A DNA stretch of 13,782 nt. Origin: Clostridia bacterium (GTDB lineage Bacteria; Bacillota; Clostridia; Christensenellales; Borkfalkiaceae). Under the pieces are notes generated by a model. The model was not told where the DNA came from and searched no databases. It saw only the letters and a list, made by a program, of their open reading frames with translations. The translations under genes were made by a program, and so were the position numbers. The stretch is taken from NCBI GenBank assembly GCA_029054485.1, contig JAIDFD010000003.1, forward strand, positions 1-13,782. Direction: 5' to 3'. How positions within the stretch are numbered: position 1 is the stretch's first letter; every line of letters starts with the position of its first letter. Positions 13,225 through 13,782 of this stretch are shown here, one piece after another.

Positions 13225-13782
13225 ACTTGTATTCGGTGGGGGAAACCCCGAAGTATTTTTTGAACACGCGCGAAAAGTAGAGCGGTTCCGAAAATCCGCA
13301 CGCCTCCGCAATCTGCGACACCGTATAGCCCGAGTACTGGTTAGAAATTCCGCTCTTTATAATGCACTCGGCAAGCTGCATTCGCTCGCGGGTTAAAAAC
13401 TCGCGCGGGGTTACGCCGACCTCTTTTTGGAACAGCTTTCGCACATAGTCGTAGTTTAACGGCAGTTTTTTTATCGTCGCCTCTAACGAAAAAGTCACGT
13501 TTGAAAGGTTGTTCAGAATTTCCGAGCGCACCGTCTGCGTAACGGGCGAGTAGTTATTGTCTTCCGCAAACGCGGTTGCAAAGCCGGTCAAAAGCCCGCC
13601 GAGCGCGGATAAAATAAGCTGTTTTTTTGTGAGTTGCGACTGCGCGTAAAAGCGCGCCTGCTCCGCAATTTTGGCAATTTCGCCGCGCACGTCCGGGATT
13701 ACGGTAATTTCGCTGAAAGGAAACGACGCCTGTTCGACGCGGATAACCGTTGCTTTACCGCAGTCTACGCGGCATTGTGTCA
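13223..13782 (-). CDS. AraC-family transcriptional regulator, 3' portion (5' end beyond the window)
   Basis: The frame is open to the right edge, so about 185 C-terminal residues are visible and the true start lies outside. The GTG at 13690-13688 is an internal Val codon, not a start: 30 further codons precede it without a stop. The visible N-terminal part (VDCGKATVIRVEQASFPFSE) is probably the end of a sensory cupin-like domain, followed by helical linker regions. The C-terminal AraC DNA-binding domain has both helix-turn-helices: LEATIKKLPLNYDYVRKLFQ, then YTVSQIAEACGFSEPLYFSR and the family end KYFGVSPTEYK. By position it is the likely regulator of this locus, sensing a pectic sugar. It is convergent with the degradation genes and separated from them by the terminator. 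Confidence 0.92.
   Translation of the reverse strand, partial: TQCRVDCGKATVIRVEQASFPFSEITVIPDVRGEIAKIAEQARFYAQSQLTKKQLILSALGGLLTGFATAFAEDNNYSPVTQTVRSEILNNLSNVTFSLEATIKKLPLNYDYVRKLFQKEVGVTPREFLTRERMQLAECIIKSGISNQYSGYTVSQIAEACGFSEPLYFSRVFKKYFGVSPTEYK

Noticed and set aside
13688-13690. GTG as start of a short AraC protein
   Set aside because: The frame continues without a stop to the window edge and encodes plausible N-terminal domain sequence; no ribosome site precedes the GTG.
1-13782. CRISPR arrays, tRNA/rRNA genes, insertion sequences, toxin-antitoxin or phage genes
   Set aside because: No regularly spaced repeats, transposase-like proteins, terminal inverted repeats of IS size, or tRNA-like cloverleafs were seen; nearly all sequence is accounted for by the listed genes and short gaps under 165 bases.

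Overview
The window is a pectin / rhamnogalacturonan oligosaccharide uptake and degradation locus. The organism is most likely a monoderm Clostridia-type Bacillota. The grounds are strong AGGAGG-type ribosome sites, a lipobox-bearing solute-binding protein, LplB/LplC-type sugar permeases with an MsmX-like ATPase, an AraC regulator, and moderate G+C. A gut Christensenellales-like lineage would fit the style of the locus, but that is inference and species cannot be read from the sequence.

Layout. A cytoplasmic-type pectin methylesterase (CE8) runs leftward from 972 to 46. A compact divergent promoter region (1001-1069) drives it and a long rightward gene series. The rightward genes are: a six-TM protein of unknown function (1133-1810); two ABC permeases (1892-2965, 2982-3908); a very large 903-residue lipoprotein solute-binding protein (3970-6681); two small four-TM proteins (6778-7383, 7385-7987); the MsmX/UgpC-type ATPase (7987-9075); a third small four-TM protein (9078-9725); after a stem-loop, a fourth and different four-TM protein (9801-10499); a GH28 polygalacturonase (10492-12024); and a GH105 unsaturated galacturonyl hydrolase (12054-13187). 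A strong terminator follows at 13193-13224. Convergent to it is the 3' part of an AraC-family regulator cut by the right edge (13223-13782).

How it works together (inference from families). The lipoprotein captures pectic oligosaccharides outside the cell, the two permeases and dedicated ATPase import them, and three enzymes without export signals process them in the cytoplasm. The methylesterase removes methyl groups, GH105 removes the unsaturated 4,5-ene uronate left by lyases, and GH28 hydrolyses saturated galacturonate linkages. No lyase, no extracellular enzyme and no hexuronate catabolic gene is in the window, so the upstream and downstream steps must be encoded elsewhere.

The least explained part is the group of small membrane proteins interleaved with the ABC genes. 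Three of them (6778, 7385, 9078) share one layout: four TM segments, a short TM2-TM3 cytoplasmic loop, longer outside loops and an acidic C-terminal tail. With the oversized binding protein they may form an expanded importer not covered by the standard binding protein / two permeases / ATPase scheme. This is the best candidate for an undescribed system here.
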